NCBI GenBank assembly: GCA_900542255.1
Contig: UQMR01000022.1
Location: 1 to 34,145, forward strand
Reading direction: 5' to 3'
Origin: an uncultured Porphyromonadaceae bacterium
GTDB lineage: Bacteria; Bacteroidota; Bacteroidia; Bacteroidales; Barnesiellaceae_A
Length of the DNA: 34,145 nt
Positions 8,333 to 16,323 of this stretch are shown here, piece after piece. The position numbers and the translations under genes were made by a program. Positions within the stretch are counted from its first letter, which is position 1, and each line of letters begins with the position of its first letter. The notes under the pieces are model-generated. The model saw only the letters and a list, made by a program, of their open reading frames with translations, made no database searches and was not told where the DNA came from.

Positions 8333-9316
8333 TTACAGGTTGTCACAATGCCCGTCGACGCCCTTATCCCGAGGCTCGAACAGAGCTGGATTGAGGGCAT
8401 TTACATTGCGCATCAACCCCTCATATTTCACCCGCTTTACGGCCGAGTGACGGAATATCTGCGCAAACTCTTCCCGCGAGAGATGCGACAACCGCTCATA
8501 AGAGAGAGACTTCATCTCCTCAGATGGCTGCCAAAGAGCTTCCTCCGCAGGCAAGGCACCCTCATTATAGGGACACACCTGCTGGCAGGTATCGCAGCCA
8601 TATACCCGCATACCCATACGGGCTGCCACCGCGGCGGGCAGCACTCCGCGGTTCTCTATGGTCTGACACGACAGACAGCGACGCGCATCGACAGTCCCAT
8701 CCTCACATATCGCATGCGTAGGACAAGCCTCTATGCAACGGCGACAATCGCCGCAACCGCCTGCAACAGGCTGTGATGGGGGTAATGACAAAGTGGTAAG
8801 AATCTCTCCCAGAAAAAAATAACTGCCGGCTCCGGGCACTATCAGTTGCGAATGACGGCCTATAAATCCTATTCCGGCACGCTCTGCCCAATACCGCTCG
8901 AAGATAGGCGCGGTATCGCAACACACTCTATTGCGACAGCCTGGCACCTGCTCCATAAATGCGGCAAGTCTTCCTAAACGCTCACGCATCACCTCATGAT
9001 AATCCCGCCCATAGGCATAATAGGCAAAACGAGGATGCCGAGGCGGCAACTCTTCGGCAGGATAATAATTCATCGCCACACATACCACCGTATTGGCCCC
9101 ATCGAGCAGCATGGCCGGGTTGCGGCGCACCTCGCCATACCGTTCCATATAGGACATGCAGGCATGCTTGCCGCTCTCTACCCACCTGCTCCATGTCTCT
9201 ATCACGGCGGCAGGCACATCGCAGGCAGGGGCAAAGCCGCATACGGTAAAGCCCAACTTCTGCGCCTCTCTCCGTATGGAAGAGGCGAGGTCAGAGGGTG
9301 TCAAAGAGAAATCCAT
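8333..9316 (-). CDS. queG: epoxyqueuosine reductase
   Basis: A 327-residue, cobalamin-dependent iron-sulfur enzyme that reduces epoxyqueuosine to queuosine in tRNA. The N-terminal catalytic domain contains VCCDTAPIFERYWAERAGIG, whose Asp134 is the family's proton-donor aspartate. The ferredoxin-like part holds two [4Fe-4S] motifs, CGDCRRCIEACP (Cys188, 191, 194, 198) and later Cys214 with CDTCQQVCP (Cys241, 244, 248). Length is near the short end of the family, with no C-terminal HEAT-repeat extension. The start at 9316 lies 26 bp inside the 3' end of the upstream deacetylase gene, which implies co-transcription, although the two functions are not known to be linked. Confidence 0.94.
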   Translation of the reverse strand: MDFSLTPSDLASSIRREAQKLGFTVCGFAPACDVPAAVIETWSRWVESGKHACMSYMERYGEVRRNPAMLLDGANTVVCVAMNYYPAEELPPRHPRFAYYAYGRDYHEVMRERLGRLAAFMEQVPGCRNRVCCDTAPIFERYWAERAGIGFIGRHSQLIVPGAGSYFFLGEILTTLSLPPSQPVAGGCGDCRRCIEACPTHAICEDGTVDARRCLSCQTIENRGVLPAAVAARMGMRVYGCDTCQQVCPYNEGALPAEEALWQPSEEMKSLSYERLSHLSREEFAQIFRHSAVKRVKYEGLMRNVNALNPALFEPRDKGVDGHCDNL

Positions 9317-9899
9317 TATCGAGCAGCCACTCTAAGGAACGCGGCAAAGCATAGCGCAGATTCTTCTCTGCCTTGATAGAGTCGTGAAAGACGATGATAG
9401 AGCCGTTCCGCGCATACCGCTGTACATTGGCAACCACCTCTTCTCCCGTGAGATGGCGACTGTAATCGCGTGTCACCACATCCCACATCACGATGGTATA
9501 CCGCTCCTGCAATGCGGCTGCCTGCCGGGGCAGCAGATGCCCATGCGGGGGACGGAACAGACGGCTTTTTATCAAATCGTCGGCCTTCGACACGTTATGC
9601 AGATATTCGTCGGTACTCATCTTTATCCCCTGCACATGACTCATCGTGTGGTTTCCCACCTGATGACCATTGGCACGCAGCATGTCGAACAGTCGCGGAT
9701 TGCGCGCCACATTATCGCCGACACAAAAAAAAGTGGCTCTCACGCCGTAGCGTGCCAGCACTTCGAGCACCCACGGGGTTACTTGCGGCACAGGACCGTC
9801 GTCAAAAGTAAGATATACCGTCTTGCGCACCTGCGGCATACGCCATATCGCCTCAGGGAAAAGCATGCGATACGGATAGGGAGGACGTTCTATAAACAT
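9291..9899 (-). CDS. polysaccharide deacetylase (NodB homology, CE4) family protein
   Basis: About 202 residues from the ATG at 9899. A TTG four codons upstream is less likely, because it lies in the T run of the preceding terminator. The NodB motifs are complete: TFDDGP with metal/catalytic Asp33-Asp34, HTMSH with His84 and His88 as metal ligands, RPPHGH, WDVVTRDY and the closing VFHDS histidine. Enzymes of this fold remove N- or O-acetyl groups from peptidoglycan or other amino-sugar polymers. The substrate here is not evident. No signal peptide is visible, although the first 20 residues are aromatic and proline-rich. The 3' end overlaps queG by 26 bp. A strong hairpin separates it from the DUF2723 gene upstream. 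Confidence 0.88.
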   Translation of the reverse strand: MFIERPPYPYRMLFPEAIWRMPQVRKTVYLTFDDGPVPQVTPWVLEVLARYGVRATFFCVGDNVARNPRLFDMLRANGHQVGNHTMSHVQGIKMSTDEYLHNVSKADDLIKSRLFRPPHGHLLPRQAAALQERYTIVMWDVVTRDYSRHLTGEEVVANVQRYARNGSIIVFHDSIKAEKNLRYALPRSLEWLLDNGFLFDTL

Positions 9900-9915
9900 C
9901 TTGGTATTCAAAAAA

Positions 9916-9954
9916 ACAGCGGCGTGTCCTTCTCTTCATCCGACACACCGCTGT
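9916..9954 (-). terminator. intrinsic terminator after the DUF2723 gene
   Basis: 13-nt arms at 9916-9928 and 9942-9954 pair with a single mismatch. In the minus direction a run of seven T (complement of 9910-9916) follows. The T run ends only about 11 nt before the deacetylase ATG at 9899. Confidence 0.8.
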
Positions 9955-9968
9955 AACTTATTTCATCA

Positions 9969-12900
9969 TTACATCGCCAAGCCCGACGCCTGCGCATCGG
10001 CAATAATCTGCTCGGCTTCCTCTTGCATACCGGCCTCTACCAACATCGTCAGACCGGCTTGTATAATATACGCGTGCAGATTGTAGTCGCCCACCGAACG
10101 CAACTGCGACGGCGTGAGCGTCTGGTACCAACGCATATACTGTATGGAATTTCCTACTATATCTTGCAACAGGGCTAGACCCTTGTCGTTGGCACCCAAG
10201 CGCAGGTACGAGTCGGCCATCTGCATCGACGACAGCTCATGGCGCACCTGCCATCCGGGTATCTTCTCCATCACAAGGTCGAGCGCAGCCATAGCCTTCT
10301 CATTCTGGCCCTCTTCGATGAGACCATTTACGAGTTCCGAGAACATGAGACGTATCGTCTGGCACATGCGGCGCACGTTCTCGTCCAAATAGAGCGGATG
10401 CTCGGGTGTAGCCTTATCCAGGCCGCCCCATCTGAATTTCGTCATCATATTTTCATACATCCGCTCGGTATCCACACCCATACCCTCGTTCTTTACAGGT
10501 ACCAGGTGGTATGCCATACCGGTGCGTACGAAATAATCTTCGAGTCCCAAATAAAGGCTGTTGGAAACTGTCACGGCAAAATATACGGGGCGTTTCCACC
10601 CTTGCTCGATATTGGTGTTGATAAGGTCCAGCGATGCTATCTCGCTCATCGTGAAGCCCGTCTTACCGGCGAAGTTGGGAACTATCTTATCAGCAATACT
10701 GTCGATATACTCGTCGGGGATACCGGCATTTTCGCGCGCCACCTCGGGGTCTACGGGAATATAGAGCTTGGCGGTAGGCAGGTGATTTATCATGCCATAC
10801 GACGGCAGCTCCTTGGTCCACGCCTCATCGCTATACAAGAAATTGAGTGCCTCGCGTACCGTCAGCGAGTCTTCCATACGCGGTATTACATAGTTATAGG
10901 CGCGCTTGTCGTAAGCATACACGGTAGGTGCGGCCGATATGGGGAGCGGAGCCGACTCATAAGCCGGACGCTTCATCTGGTCGATATACCAGTCTGTTTG
11001 CAGATAAGAGAGGTTGCACACACGCACATCGGTACGATACCCCTCCACCTCTTGCGCATACCACAAGGGGAAGGTATCGTTATCGCCATTGGTAAAGAGA
11101 ATGGCATTAGGCTCTACGCTCGACAGGTAGTTCATACCGAAGTCGCGCGCCACGTAACGTCCCGAGCGGTCGTGGTCGTCCCACGTCTGGCTCACCATCT
11201 GCAAAGGCACTACCATGCATACCAAGAGTGCCACAGCGGCTGCGACGGTGCGGTTCTCCACTTTGCATTTCTCCATTACCCATTCCATGAAACGGGTTAT
11301 GGCGGCAACACCCAATCCTATCCAGATAGCAAAGGCATAGAAGGAACCGGCATAGGCATAATCGCGCTCGCGCGGCTGATAGGGCGTCTGGTTGAGGTAG
11401 AGCACAATGGCTATACCCGTCATAAAGAAGAGGAAGAATACTACCCAAAACTGTTCTATGCCGCGCTTACCCGAGTAGGCTTGGAACAGAAGTCCAATCA
11501 GGCCCAAAATCAACGGCATGAAATAGAAGACATTACGGCCTGGGTTCTCCTTCATATCGTCGGGCAGATAGGTAGAATCGCCCTCGATGAATTTGTCGAT
11601 AAACTTGATACCGCTTATCCAGTTACCTTTGTCTACCTCTCCATGACCCTGCATATCGTTTTGGCGACCCACGAAATTCCACAGGAAATAGCGCCAATAC
11701 ATGTAATTGAGCTGGTAATCCAAGAAGAAACGCAGGTTCTCGCCAAAGGTCGGATTCTTCACCGTTTTTGCCCCTTGCGGCGTATTCACCGTCACATTAT
11801 GCCCCTTGAAACCGCTCCACTCCTTATAGGCGCTTATGTGGTTGGGTTTCTCGCTATACATGCGGGGGAAGAGCATATTCAGCTCATCTTCATATACATA
11901 CTCCTCTTCGCGACCTATCTCCACATAACGGTCGGGCTCGTTTGCATCGGTTTTCACCACTTGGCGTATGATTCGCTTGCCCTCTTTGATAACGGGCTTG
12001 CCCGATTCGTCACGCTTCACTTGCGAAGCGAAGGTGCGGCCGTAGAAGAGCGGGTTGTCGCCATATTGGTCGCGTGCCAAATAGCCGGCAAGTGCAAATA
12101 CGTCTTGCGGCGAATTTTGGTCCATCGGCGTATTGGCGGTAGAACGTATGATAATGAGAGCATACGACGAGTAACCGATGAATATGACCAGCAACCCGGC
12201 CAATATTGTATTGAGGGCTATCACGGGTGTCTTCTTGGCAAGCATCAGATATACGACCAAGGCAGCCGTCAGCAACAGACCTACCCAAATACCGTCGCCT
12301 ATGAAGAGTATTCCTACCAGCACGACGCTCAGCAAGAACGACAGCTTGATATAAAGCTCGTTACGCTGTGCATAACTCTCGTATATGGCCCACGAGATGC
12401 TGGCCAGCGTGATGAAGAAGTATATAATCACACCGGTGTTGTAGGGCATGCCCAATACATTGACACAGAAAAGCTCAAACCATCCGGCCACTTTCACAAA
12501 CCCGGGAACCAGACCGTAGAGCAGCAATACGATGATGACAAACGATACCAACAAGGCTACCAGAGAGCCTTTGGCACTGACGTTCTTGAACTTGCGGTAG
12601 TAGTACACCAACACAATCGCCGGAATGCACAACAGGTTGAGCAGGTGCACCGCGATAGAGACGCCTATCACATAGGCTATCAGTATCAGGAAGCGGTTGG
12701 CATAGGGCTCGTCGGCCACGCTGTCCCATTTCAGGATAAGCCAAAATACCACTGCCGTACAGAACGACGAGTAGGCATATACCTCACCCTCGACAGCCGA
12801 GAACCAAAACGTATCGCTCCAAGCATAAGCCAAGGCGCCTACAAGACCGCAGCCGAGTACCGTTATCATACGGGCTGTTGTCATGGGACGCTCCTCGGAG

Positions 12901-13217
12901 ATTATCAGTTTCTTGGCCAGATAGGTAATCGTCCAAAAGAGGAACATGATAGTGCCGGCACTCAACAAGCCCGACATCAGATTGACCAGATATGCCACTT
13001 GGCTCGGGTCGGAAGCAAAATTAGCGAAAAAGCGCCCCGTCAACATAAATATGGGGTTACCGGGCGGGTGTCCCACTTCCAACTTGTAGGCCGAGGCAAT
13101 AAACTCACCGCAGTCCCAAAAACTTGCAGTAGATTCCAACGTAAGGATATAAGTGATTGCCGCTACGACAAATACCACCCAACCCATTACGACATTCAGC
13201 AGATTGTACTGTTTCAT
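9969..13217 (-). CDS. DUF2723 (GT117) membrane protein, O-mannosyltransferase-like
   Basis: From the ATG at 13217 the protein has 1082 residues. The longer open frame to 13280 was rejected because its start lies within the -7 promoter element. About a dozen membrane segments fill roughly the first 600 residues. A large soluble C-terminal part of about 450 residues ends in helical, TPR-like sequence. The first extracytoplasmic loop carries FWDCGEFIASA (Asp35, Glu38) and LEVGHPPGNPIF (His50), the conserved acidic/His-Pro-Pro-Gly signature of DUF2723. The family is placed with the GT-C glycosyltransferases and is related to the eukaryotic TMEM260 O-mannosyltransferase. A role in glycosylating exported proteins is therefore plausible but not shown. 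A terminator follows, so it is probably monocistronic. Confidence 0.88.
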   Translation of the reverse strand: MKQYNLLNVVMGWVVFVVAAITYILTLESTASFWDCGEFIASAYKLEVGHPPGNPIFMLTGRFFANFASDPSQVAYLVNLMSGLLSAGTIMFLFWTITYLAKKLIISEERPMTTARMITVLGCGLVGALAYAWSDTFWFSAVEGEVYAYSSFCTAVVFWLILKWDSVADEPYANRFLILIAYVIGVSIAVHLLNLLCIPAIVLVYYYRKFKNVSAKGSLVALLVSFVIIVLLLYGLVPGFVKVAGWFELFCVNVLGMPYNTGVIIYFFITLASISWAIYESYAQRNELYIKLSFLLSVVLVGILFIGDGIWVGLLLTAALVVYLMLAKKTPVIALNTILAGLLVIFIGYSSYALIIIRSTANTPMDQNSPQDVFALAGYLARDQYGDNPLFYGRTFASQVKRDESGKPVIKEGKRIIRQVVKTDANEPDRYVEIGREEEYVYEDELNMLFPRMYSEKPNHISAYKEWSGFKGHNVTVNTPQGAKTVKNPTFGENLRFFLDYQLNYMYWRYFLWNFVGRQNDMQGHGEVDKGNWISGIKFIDKFIEGDSTYLPDDMKENPGRNVFYFMPLILGLIGLLFQAYSGKRGIEQFWVVFFLFFMTGIAIVLYLNQTPYQPRERDYAYAGSFYAFAIWIGLGVAAITRFMEWVMEKCKVENRTVAAAVALLVCMVVPLQMVSQTWDDHDRSGRYVARDFGMNYLSSVEPNAILFTNGDNDTFPLWYAQEVEGYRTDVRVCNLSYLQTDWYIDQMKRPAYESAPLPISAAPTVYAYDKRAYNYVIPRMEDSLTVREALNFLYSDEAWTKELPSYGMINHLPTAKLYIPVDPEVARENAGIPDEYIDSIADKIVPNFAGKTGFTMSEIASLDLINTNIEQGWKRPVYFAVTVSNSLYLGLEDYFVRTGMAYHLVPVKNEGMGVDTERMYENMMTKFRWGGLDKATPEHPLYLDENVRRMCQTIRLMFSELVNGLIEEGQNEKAMAALDLVMEKIPGWQVRHELSSMQMADSYLRLGANDKGLALLQDIVGNSIQYMRWYQTLTPSQLRSVGDYNLHAYIIQAGLTMLVEAGMQEEAEQIIADAQASGLAM

Positions 13218-13277
13218 ATAATTTCTGTTTCTTTGCTTTGGTATGCCTTTGTTACGGATATTTAGGCAATTGACCGA

Positions 13278-13285
13278 CAAAGATA
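13278..13285 (-). promoter_or_regulatory. -7 element of the DUF2723 gene
   Basis: The minus strand reads TATCTTTG, a perfect TAnnTTTG match, 60 bp upstream of the chosen ATG. The -33 TTG at the usual spacing is not clear. Confidence 0.6.
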
Positions 13286-13480
13286 CGAAAAGATTGGCAA
13301 ATCACAGCCTTATGCTTGCTTTTATGCCAAGGCACGCGCCCTGTTATGTTTTTTTCAGAAACCCGTTTTTCTCTCACAACCGGCAACGACGCTTCATACC
13401 CCCGCTTCTTTACCTCCATACCCCGGCAATCGCACGACATCGGGGACGAGCATACGGAAGGTCGCGCCACTGATATGCAA

Positions 13481-13518
13481 AGCAGGCAGCCTTGCAAAAG
13501 AGTGCAAGGCTGCCTGCT
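13481..13518 (-). terminator. perfect 16-bp hairpin terminator after malQ
   Basis: Arms 13481-13496 and 13503-13518 are perfectly complementary (16 bp) around a 6-nt loop, 23 bp beyond the malQ stop. The following minus-strand sequence has only TTT, so the stem rather than a U-tract is the main signal. Confidence 0.75.
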
Positions 13519-13541
13519 GTTATCTCAATACGACAAAAGGG

Positions 13542-16199
13542 TTATCGTCCTGTATTGGTTATCTTCCCGCGCATCTTCTCGTTAAATGCGGTAGCCGCCA
13601 GCAACTGTTCTATGGTGAGATGCATCCGGTAACGCCAATAATAGGGATTGATAGCCGGTACATTGATGCGCTCTTCCTGCGGGTTCTCGCGACGCAACGT
13701 GCCATCCATAGAAAGCCAGTCTTGCAGTGGCAACACGACAAGCATCGAGGGCGACTCCAAGTGCCTGTCTATGATGCGCTCGCACACGTAGGGCTCGCAG
13801 AAATAGGGCATGGCGCCCTCGAAGCCCAACACGTTGTTATAAAAATTCTGCATGTGAGCCCGGTCTTCCTCCCACCAGCTGCGAATGCCCGACATGTCGT
13901 GTGTCGAGGTAGTGGCTACCGAGAGGTAGGGATAATCCCATGTATTGCCGAAGAGGGCATTCTGCGCCTTGGGCATCCGCTGTACTTCGAGCGACAAAAT
14001 CTGCAACTGCCTCATCACGGAGGGTACACAATGCGGTATCATACCCAAATCCTCACCGCATACCAGCATATCGGTTGCCGACAGCAGCGGCGGGAGCTTC
14101 TTCATCGCCTCGCCATACCAGAAGTTGTTATGGCGATAGTAATAGAAGTCGGTATAGAGCGCATCGAATGCGTATCTCTGATAATCGGGCAGCGAACGAT
14201 AGATATAGGATTGCCAGGCCGATATGCGCGGATGATAGCGGCCGTTGTTCATGGGAGCATCTACAAAGAGGACCTCATCCAGGAGTTGCATCAACCCGTC
14301 GCGCAAGGTCACACTGCGCTCATCCTCTTTCCCCTCAAACAAGGCAGCCACCTTTTGCTGCGTATCAACCTCTTCGCGCAACTTGTAGCAACCGTTGCCC
14401 TGCGATACAAGATAGTTGCGGCGTACCTCATCGGTGTACTCGCCGAATATCTCACCCAGCATATAATCCCGCACATAGGGCTGTGTGTACAAATCGGCAT
14501 CGAAGTGGAATCCCCTTGCGGCAAGCTCCTCGGCCGTAAAAGGCAAGGCCGGATTGAAGTGGCCGAGCAATCCATGCAATGCGCTGCACGGTATTTCCCA
14601 TATTCTGAAAAATCCCAGGATATGGTCTATCCTGTAAGCATCGAAATACTCTGCCATTTTTTTGAAACGGGCTTTCCACCACCGATAATCATCTCTGGCT
14701 ATCTCGTCCCAATTATAGGTAGGCAGGAACCAATTCTGCCCCAGCACCGAAAAATCATCGGGCGGCGCACCGGCCTGGCTGTCGAGGTGGAAATATCTGG
14801 GCGTAGCCCAGGCATCGGCACTACGCGGACTGATGCCGATAGGCACATCGCCTTTCAGCACAACGCCGCGGCCATTGGCATAGGCCCGCGTGGCCTTCAT
14901 CTGTTTTTGCAGATGATACTGCGTGAAGTAGTGCAACCGCATCGTGCGGCTATAAGGACTCTCGGGTGTCTCGAAAAGCGAAACGGCAGCGGCATCGTAT
15001 GTAGCATACGCACCCCAGCGGTGGAAATCGGGGGTGTGATACTCTTCGCACAGCGTGCGATATGCCGCATAGGGCAACAGCCAATGTTTATTGGCTGCAA
15101 AGAAGGCCATGAAATCGTCTGTGGCAAGGTCTTTGTCGCCCTGCTGTTCAAAAAGCTCGGCTATATACTCGCTCTTTACCTTGTTTACGCGCTCATAGTC
15201 TATCTCGGGCAAAGCATTCAACTCGCTCTTTTGTTGCTCAAAATAGGCCTTCCGCTCCGCATCCTTTATCTCGCCCACCTCTTCGACACGCAAATATTGC
15301 GGATGCAACGCATATATCGAATTGGCGCTATACGGATATGAGTCTTGCCATGTGCCGGTCATCGTCGTATCGTTGACGGGCAACACCTGTATCATGCGTT
15401 GCCCTGTGGCAACCGCCCAATCTACCAGCAAACGCAAATCGGCAAAGTCGCCCACACCGAAACTCTTCTCGCTGCGCAGCGAGAAGACGGGGATTGCAAC
15501 TCCGGCCCCGCGCCACACACGTGTAGCATCGCTCATTTGCAGGCCCGAGAGCACGACGGCGTCATTCTCCTCGCCCTTCCCGGCGACATAACGGCGATTG
15601 CATCCGGCCTCCCACATCTTCAACGAGCCGGTCATGGCATCGAGTATGACAAACTTATACTCAAACGCCGCACCGGCCTCCTCGGCATCGATAGAGACCA
15701 TCCAAAGAGGATAGGAGCTGTCATCCAGCCGCAAAGCCCGCGATACGTTCCACTCGCCCAAGGCGGGGCAGCTGCCCACAATGGCAAGCGTCTCATCGGG
15801 TCGTACCGAAGCGGCCCTTACCTGTATCAATATTTTGCCGCGCTCGGCTGCCAGCGGCTCGCGCCAGCCGCAACGTCGGGCATAAATACTTTTCGTAAAC
15901 GCAGCACTGTAAAATGCGTTTCCGGCAGGGATATCATTCCAGGCGTCATAAATGCGGCAATGCTCTACATGGCTGCTCACACAAATGCTATGGCCAGTCC
16001 ACTCCTCGCGCACCCGCACTCCGTCGCGACATACTACATATCTATATTGCAATGTTTTCTTATCGTGACAATCTATTTCCGCCTGCCAACAGTCGGTATC
16101 GCCATAAGTCATGGCATATATCTGCTCCTCACCTTCAAAAATGAGTCCGATAGATTCGCCCCATAAAGTATGGTACCGTATACAAAAGGTTAACGTCAT
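13542..16199 (-). CDS. malQ: 4-alpha-glucanotransferase with two CBM20 modules (GH77)
   Basis: This 885-residue enzyme transfers alpha-1,4-glucan segments (amylomaltase/disproportionating enzyme) in maltodextrin and glycogen metabolism. Two starch-binding CBM20-type modules come first, at about residues 1-90 and 121-208 (ETLAIVGSCPALGEWNVSRA is typical). The GH77 domain fills the remainder. The catalytic residues are visible: nucleophile Asp525 in YRIDHILGFFRIWEIP, acid/base Glu716 in CGEDLGMIP, and Asp768 in TSTHDMSGIRSWW. The double-CBM20 layout is the DPE2-like type common in Bacteroidota. There is no signal peptide, so it acts in the cytoplasm. The gene stands alone, with a terminator after it and no other starch genes nearby. 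Confidence 0.95.
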   Translation of the reverse strand: MTLTFCIRYHTLWGESIGLIFEGEEQIYAMTYGDTDCWQAEIDCHDKKTLQYRYVVCRDGVRVREEWTGHSICVSSHVEHCRIYDAWNDIPAGNAFYSAAFTKSIYARRCGWREPLAAERGKILIQVRAASVRPDETLAIVGSCPALGEWNVSRALRLDDSSYPLWMVSIDAEEAGAAFEYKFVILDAMTGSLKMWEAGCNRRYVAGKGEENDAVVLSGLQMSDATRVWRGAGVAIPVFSLRSEKSFGVGDFADLRLLVDWAVATGQRMIQVLPVNDTTMTGTWQDSYPYSANSIYALHPQYLRVEEVGEIKDAERKAYFEQQKSELNALPEIDYERVNKVKSEYIAELFEQQGDKDLATDDFMAFFAANKHWLLPYAAYRTLCEEYHTPDFHRWGAYATYDAAAVSLFETPESPYSRTMRLHYFTQYHLQKQMKATRAYANGRGVVLKGDVPIGISPRSADAWATPRYFHLDSQAGAPPDDFSVLGQNWFLPTYNWDEIARDDYRWWKARFKKMAEYFDAYRIDHILGFFRIWEIPCSALHGLLGHFNPALPFTAEELAARGFHFDADLYTQPYVRDYMLGEIFGEYTDEVRRNYLVSQGNGCYKLREEVDTQQKVAALFEGKEDERSVTLRDGLMQLLDEVLFVDAPMNNGRYHPRISAWQSYIYRSLPDYQRYAFDALYTDFYYYRHNNFWYGEAMKKLPPLLSATDMLVCGEDLGMIPHCVPSVMRQLQILSLEVQRMPKAQNALFGNTWDYPYLSVATTSTHDMSGIRSWWEEDRAHMQNFYNNVLGFEGAMPYFCEPYVCERIIDRHLESPSMLVVLPLQDWLSMDGTLRRENPQEERINVPAINPYYWRYRMHLTIEQLLAATAFNEKMRGKITNTGR

Positions 16200-16220
16200 A
16201 ATATTAATGTTTTGGAAAGA

Positions 16221-16253
16221 TAAAGGTATATATTATCTTAAAATAATTACAAA
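16221..16253 (-). promoter_or_regulatory. weak promoter candidate for malQ
   Basis: On the minus strand TTTG (16250-16253) is followed after 21 bp by TACCTTTA (16221-16228), seven of eight bases matching TAnnTTTG. The surrounding 60 bp is very A/T-rich. The malQ ATG lies 21 bp downstream of the element. Confidence 0.4.
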
Positions 16254-16323
16254 TCAAATATCAATTTTTTTAGTATCGGTTCTATGCAAACGTTTTCACA
16301 ACCTATCCCCTCCCTCTTCACCG

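Larger units (their letters stand above)
13218..13541. other. intergenic region between malQ end and DUF2723 start
   Basis: This 324-bp gap holds the DUF2723 promoter element (13278-13285) and the malQ terminator (13481-13518). I see no further gene or repeat between them. Short open frames here lack family features. Confidence 0.6.

Noticed and set aside
10239..13265. A 1008-codon open frame antisense to the DUF2723 gene
   Set aside because: Its translation is rich in His, Tyr, Arg and Gln with no domain or membrane pattern, while the opposite strand encodes a coherent membrane protein with its own promoter and terminator. The frame is open as a by-product of codon use.
13620..15341. A 573-codon open frame antisense to malQ
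   Set aside because: The opposite strand has all GH77 catalytic motifs. The antisense translation is shadow-like in composition.
16200..16323. Terminator for the T9SS protease gene
   Set aside because: I looked for a stem-loop after the protease stop but found no convincing inverted repeat in this A/T-rich gap.
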